DNA of 8,330 nucleotides from Elusimicrobiota bacterium. GTDB lineage: Bacteria > Elusimicrobiota > Elusimicrobia > UBA1565 > JACRDR01. This document shows positions 5,331 to 8,330 of this stretch, in pieces; within the stretch, counting starts at the first letter, position 1; each line of letters begins with the position of its first letter. The translations under genes and the position numbers were made by a program. The stretch covers positions 1 through 8,330 of the forward strand of contig JACRDR010000083.1 of NCBI GenBank assembly GCA_016212845.1, given 5' to 3'. Under the pieces are notes generated by a model that saw only the letters and a list, made by a program, of their open reading frames with translations, searched no databases and was not told where the DNA came from.

Positions 5331-6905
5331 CTACAGCGGGATGTTGCCGTGCTTTTTGGCGACGGGCTCGACCTTCTTGTGCTTGAGGAACTGGAAGGCG
5401 GCCACCACCTTCGCGCGCGTGTCGGCGGCGGGGATGACCTCGTCGATGTAGCCGCGCTGGGCGGCGAGGTACGGGTTGGCGAAGTTGCGGGTGTAGTCCT
5501 CGATGAGTTCCGCGCGCTTCTTCGCCGGGTCCTTGGCTTCCTTGATCTCGCGCTTGAAGAGGATGTCGACGGCGCCCTGGGGGCCCATCACCGCGATCTC
5601 GGCGCACGGCCAGGCGTAGTTGAAGTCGCCCCGTACGTGTTTGGAGCTCATCACGTCGTAGGCGCCGCCGTAAGCCTTGCGCAGGACGACGGTCACCTTC
5701 GGCACGGTGGCTTCGGCGAAGGCGTAAAGGAGCTTGGCGCCCTTGCGGATGATGCCGCCGTGCTCCTGCTCGACGCCGGGCCAGTAGCCCGGGACGTCGA
5801 CGAGGGTCAGCAGAGGGATGTTGAAGGAGTCGCAAAAGCGGACGAAGCGGGCGCCCTTTTCGGAGGCGGCGATGTCGAGCGCGCCGGAGAGGTGCCGCGG
5901 GTTGTTGGCGACGACGCCGACCGACTCGCCGCCCAAGCGCACGAAGCCGACCACGATGTTCGGGGCGAAGTCGCGGTGCACCTCGAAGAACGAGTGGCCG
6001 TCGGCGATCTCCCAGATGACGTCGTGGACGGAGTACGGCTTCTTCGCCTCCATCTCGGAGATCTTGCCGAGCATCGGGCTCGAGCGCTTCGGGTCGTCGG
6101 TCGGGATGACCTGGGCCGGCGCTTCGAAGCAGCTCTGCGGCACGTACTGCATGAGCTCGCGGATCTGACGGAAGCAGTCCTGCTCGGAGCCGGCGGTGAA
6201 GTGCGAGACGCCCGAGCGGCTGGAGTGCGTGCGCGCGCCGCCCAGCTCGTCGAAAGTCGTGACCTCGCCGGTCGCCGCCTTGACGACCTCGGGGCCGGTG
6301 ATGAACATGTGGCTGGTGCCTTCCACCATGAAGACGAAATCCGTGATGGCGGGAGAATAGACGGCGCCGCCGGCGCAGGGACCCAGGATCGCCGAAATCT
6401 GCGGGACGCGTCCGGAAAGCCTGACGTTTCTATAAAAGATTTCGGCGTAACCGCCCAAGGACTCGACGCCTTCCTGGATGCGCGCGCCGCCGGAGTCGCA
6501 CAGTCCGATGACCGGGACGCCGCTTTCCTCGGCGAGGTCGAGCAGGGCGCAGATCTTCTTCGCGTGGGCGAGGCCGAGCGAGCCGCCCATGACGGTGAAG
6601 TCCTGGGAGAAGACGCAGACGGCGCGGCCGTTGATGCGACCGAGGCCGGTGACGACGCCGTCGGCGGCGAGATATCGGGAGCCGAGGCCGAACTCGGTGG
6701 CGCGCTTCTCGACCAGGAGGCCAACTTCTTCAAAAGAATCATCGTCGAGCAGAAGATCCAGCCGCTCGCGCGCGGTGAGCTTGCCTTGCGCCTTCTGCGC
6801 CTCGAGGCGATCGGGGCCGCCGCCTTGGCGGGCGAGTTCCGACCGCTTTAGAAGCGCCGCGGTCTTGTCGCTGATGAGATGGGGTTCGCGTTTCGGTCTT
6901 GCCAT
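5331..6905 (-). CDS. pccB: Propionyl-CoA carboxylase beta (carboxyltransferase) subunit
   Basis: Transfers the carboxyl group from carboxybiotin to propionyl-CoA, giving (S)-methylmalonyl-CoA, in the cytoplasm. 524 residues, normal for the family. Both crotonase-like halves are present: the N-half has GKLTARERLDLLLD (41-54), QDFTVMGGSLG (101-111) and the oxyanion-hole region DSGGARIQEG (137-146); the C-half has VDVPGYWPG (369-377), RKAYGGAYDVMSSKH (409-423) and MGPQGAVDILF (440-450). It ends HGNIPL as relatives do. Asp417 in GGAYDVM is at the position known to set propionyl- over acetyl-CoA preference in actinobacterial PccB. ATG 6905 lies four bases after the stop of the MeaB-epimerase gene, with AGGA (6916-6913) inside that gene, so the two are co-transcribed. 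The biotin carboxylase and biotin carrier subunits are not in the window. It could alternatively serve in a transcarboxylase or a methylmalonyl-CoA decarboxylating complex. Confidence 0.93.
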   Translation of the reverse strand: MARPKREPHLISDKTAALLKRSELARQGGGPDRLEAQKAQGKLTARERLDLLLDDDSFEEVGLLVEKRATEFGLGSRYLAADGVVTGLGRINGRAVCVFSQDFTVMGGSLGLAHAKKICALLDLAEESGVPVIGLCDSGGARIQEGVESLGGYAEIFYRNVRLSGRVPQISAILGPCAGGAVYSPAITDFVFMVEGTSHMFITGPEVVKAATGEVTTFDELGGARTHSSRSGVSHFTAGSEQDCFRQIRELMQYVPQSCFEAPAQVIPTDDPKRSSPMLGKISEMEAKKPYSVHDVIWEIADGHSFFEVHRDFAPNIVVGFVRLGGESVGVVANNPRHLSGALDIAASEKGARFVRFCDSFNIPLLTLVDVPGYWPGVEQEHGGIIRKGAKLLYAFAEATVPKVTVVLRKAYGGAYDVMSSKHVRGDFNYAWPCAEIAVMGPQGAVDILFKREIKEAKDPAKKRAELIEDYTRNFANPYLAAQRGYIDEVIPAADTRAKVVAAFQFLKHKKVEPVAKKHGNIPL

Positions 6906-6909
6906 GGGG

Positions 6910-8295
6910 TTATCCTACCAGCTCCACGAGCACGCCGTGCGCGTGCTTGGGATGCAGGAAACAAACTTGGTGTCCGCGCGAGCCGGGGCGCGGGTTCACG
7001 TCCAAGGGAGGCGTGCCTGCCTTGGTCAGACGGTCGAATTCGCCCTTCATGTCGCGGGTGTGGAACGCGATGTGATGGATGCCGGGCCCGCGCTTGTCCA
7101 GAAACTGGGCGACGGCGCCGTCGTCGGCGGTGGGCTCCAGCAGCTCCACCTGGCACTCTCCGGGGCCGGCGCCGGGCGCCGCGAGGAATACCACGCGGAC
7201 TTTCTGCAGGGGCACCGTCTCTTCGTGAACGATCTCGAGCCCGAGACTGTCCTGATAAAACCGAACGGCCGTCTTGATGTCCTCCACGGCGACGCCGACG
7301 TGATCCATCGAGCGGTCGAGCCTCGGAGACGCCGCGAGGTGCGCCCCTAGGGTCACGGGGTCGGTCCGGCGCGACAGCAGGTCTTCCAGCTGGCTTTCGG
7401 AGATCGAGCCGAGCGCGTTCTGAGTCACGCGCCGGGCGACCAGGAGCGAGAGCTCCATGCGGAGCTGGTCCTTCGCGCGGGCGCGGTCCCGACCCGAGCT
7501 CTTGAGCCAGGCTCGATGTTCGTCGACCGCCGCGACGAGTTCGCCGATGCCGTCGCTCTTGGCGGCGGAGGCGGCCACGACCTTCACCGTCCAGCCCGCC
7601 GTCTCGCGGCCGCCGAGGCCCAGGGCCTCCTGGAGCGCGGCGAGCGCCTTGTCCTTCTCGGCGAGGTCCGACTTGTTGAGGACGAGCACGTCGGCGGCTT
7701 CCATCGCGCCCGCCTTCATCGCCTGGATCTCGTCGCCCAAGGAGGGCGTCGTGACGTACAGGACGGTGTCGGCGACGTGGGCGATCTCGACCTCGTCTTG
7801 GCCGGTGCCGACGGTCTCGAGAAGGATGCGCTCGCAGCCCCACGCCTCGAGGACGTGGATCGCGGAGAAGATGGTGCTGGTGAGCCCGCCGATGGTCCCG
7901 CGCGAGCCGAGGCTCCGGAAGAACACGCCCGAGTCCATCGCGTGCTGCTGCACGCGCAGCCGGTCGCCGAGGAAGGCGCCGCCCGTAAAAGGGCTCGTGG
8001 GGTCGACCGCGAGGATCCCGATCCGCTCTCCCGCCTTGCGGTACTGCGCGACGAGGCGATTGATCAGGCTGGACTTGCCCGAGCCGGGAGGCCCGCTGAC
8101 GCCGATCTTGTGCGCCTTGCCGGCGTGGACGAAGAACGACCGGGAAAGCTCCTCGTAGCCCGCGCGCTCGTCGATGACGATCGAGAGGGCGCGGCCGGCG
8201 CACGCGACGTCGCCGGCGAGGACGCCGGCGACGATGGCGGCGGGTTCCCGGCGGCGGACGCTAACGGGCGGCGTGGGACTCGGCCTCTGCCCCAA
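6910..8295 (-). CDS. MeaB-type GTPase fused to methylmalonyl-CoA epimerase
   Basis: 461 residues in one frame with no internal stop. Residues ~20-323 are a complete MeaB/ArgK G3E GTPase, which guards and loads B12 into methylmalonyl-CoA mutase: P-loop GPPGSGKS (68-75), DPTSPFTGGAFLGDR (98-112), ETVGTGQDE (160-168), NKSD (207-210), and the usual helical tail ending SRRTDPVTLGAHL (308-320). After a linker of about ten residues, ~330-461 are a full epimerase of the glyoxalase/VOC fold: MDHVGVAVED (330-339), VELLEP (383-388), GIHHIAFHTRD (405-415), HPKHAHGVLVELV (448-460). Expected metal or acid/base residues H332, H408 and E458 are present. The epimerase interconverts (S)- and (R)-methylmalonyl-CoA. 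The start is TTG at 8295 with AGGA six bases upstream; no other start precedes the P-loop region. It overlaps the upstream gene by 35 bases. An internal ATG at 7308 could yield a free epimerase but has no good ribosome site. Confidence 0.9.
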   Translation of the reverse strand: MGQRPSPTPPVSVRRREPAAIVAGVLAGDVACAGRALSIVIDERAGYEELSRSFFVHAGKAHKIGVSGPPGSGKSSLINRLVAQYRKAGERIGILAVDPTSPFTGGAFLGDRLRVQQHAMDSGVFFRSLGSRGTIGGLTSTIFSAIHVLEAWGCERILLETVGTGQDEVEIAHVADTVLYVTTPSLGDEIQAMKAGAMEAADVLVLNKSDLAEKDKALAALQEALGLGGRETAGWTVKVVAASAAKSDGIGELVAAVDEHRAWLKSSGRDRARAKDQLRMELSLLVARRVTQNALGSISESQLEDLLSRRTDPVTLGAHLAASPRLDRSMDHVGVAVEDIKTAVRFYQDSLGLEIVHEETVPLQKVRVVFLAAPGAGPGECQVELLEPTADDGAVAQFLDKRGPGIHHIAFHTRDMKGEFDRLTKAGTPPLDVNPRPGSRGHQVCFLHPKHAHGVLVELVG

Positions 8296-8330
8296 GTTTC
8301 GTCCTAAGGTACGCCACGATGTCGGCGGTC
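8261..8330 (-). CDS. 3' end of probable methylmalonyl-CoA mutase (B12-binding domain), partial
   Basis: Only 22 codons are visible, reading TADIVAYLRTKLG then AEAESHAAR and TAG at 8263-8261. The (T)xxIVxYLR helix near the C-terminus resembles the end of cobalamin-binding domains of methylmalonyl-CoA mutase, and a mutase is the expected neighbour of MeaB, epimerase and pccB. The stretch is too short to be sure; a separate B12-binding subunit or an unrelated protein is possible. The next gene starts 35 bases before this one stops. Confidence 0.5.
   Translation of the reverse strand, partial: TADIVAYLRTKLGAEAESHAAR
8302..8305 (-). promoter_or_regulatory. Ribosome binding site supporting the TTG start of the MeaB-epimerase gene
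   Basis: The minus strand reads AGGA, six bases (CGAAAC), then TTG at 8295. It lies inside the coding end of the upstream gene. No ATG or GTG occurs in frame between here and the GTPase core, so this site decides the start. Confidence 0.5.

Noticed and set aside
5280..6851. 523-codon plus-strand open frame antisense to pccB
   Set aside because: It mirrors the codon pattern of a well-recognised gene on the other strand and has an Asp/Gly/Ala-rich composition without motifs.
7516..8307. 263-codon plus-strand open frame antisense to the MeaB region
   Set aside because: It is a shadow of the MeaB coding frame, with no recognisable domain or ribosome site.

Overview
The window is a gene-dense, strongly GC-rich bacterial chromosome segment. 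A polysaccharide-ligase-like membrane protein and a secreted protein with a beta-barrel-like C-terminus point to a Gram-negative cell envelope. The phylum cannot be fixed from the sequence. An uncultivated lineage such as Elusimicrobiota is a guess, not a result.

Layout, left to right. (1) A plus-strand O-antigen ligase/polymerase-like protein with a C-terminal TPR region runs in from the left edge and ends at 1485. (2) Every other gene is on the minus strand. The first minus-strand block, read from 4035 down to 1482, is malate dehydrogenase, type III pantothenate kinase (coaX) and a small predicted outer-membrane protein. They are joined by two 4-base ATGA stop/start overlaps, so this looks like one translationally coupled operon with a candidate promoter just upstream of mdh. 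The last gene meets the plus-strand gene tail to tail in a shared CTAG. (3) A DUF1287-like exported protein (4341-5003) sits alone between two intergenic arrays of a palindromic repeat. One array has exactly 48-bp spacing and the other exactly 58-bp spacing, and both are centred on the same (C/T)TTGGCTTAAGCCAAG-type core. (4) The second minus-strand block, read from the right edge to 5331, is a probable methylmalonyl-CoA mutase 3' end, a MeaB GTPase fused in frame to methylmalonyl-CoA epimerase, and a propionyl-CoA carboxylase beta subunit.

Functionally, the right block covers the propionyl-CoA / methylmalonyl-CoA / succinyl-CoA interconversion: carboxylase, epimerase, mutase and the mutase's G-protein chaperone. 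Malate dehydrogenase in the left block acts on the next C4 acids (malate/oxaloacetate). The route could run oxidatively (propionate assimilation) or in reverse (propionate formation); the window does not decide this.

The most unusual items are the MeaB-epimerase fusion and the two palindrome arrays with different fixed periods flanking a single gene. No CRISPR, tRNA, rRNA, phage gene or recognisable transposase is visible.
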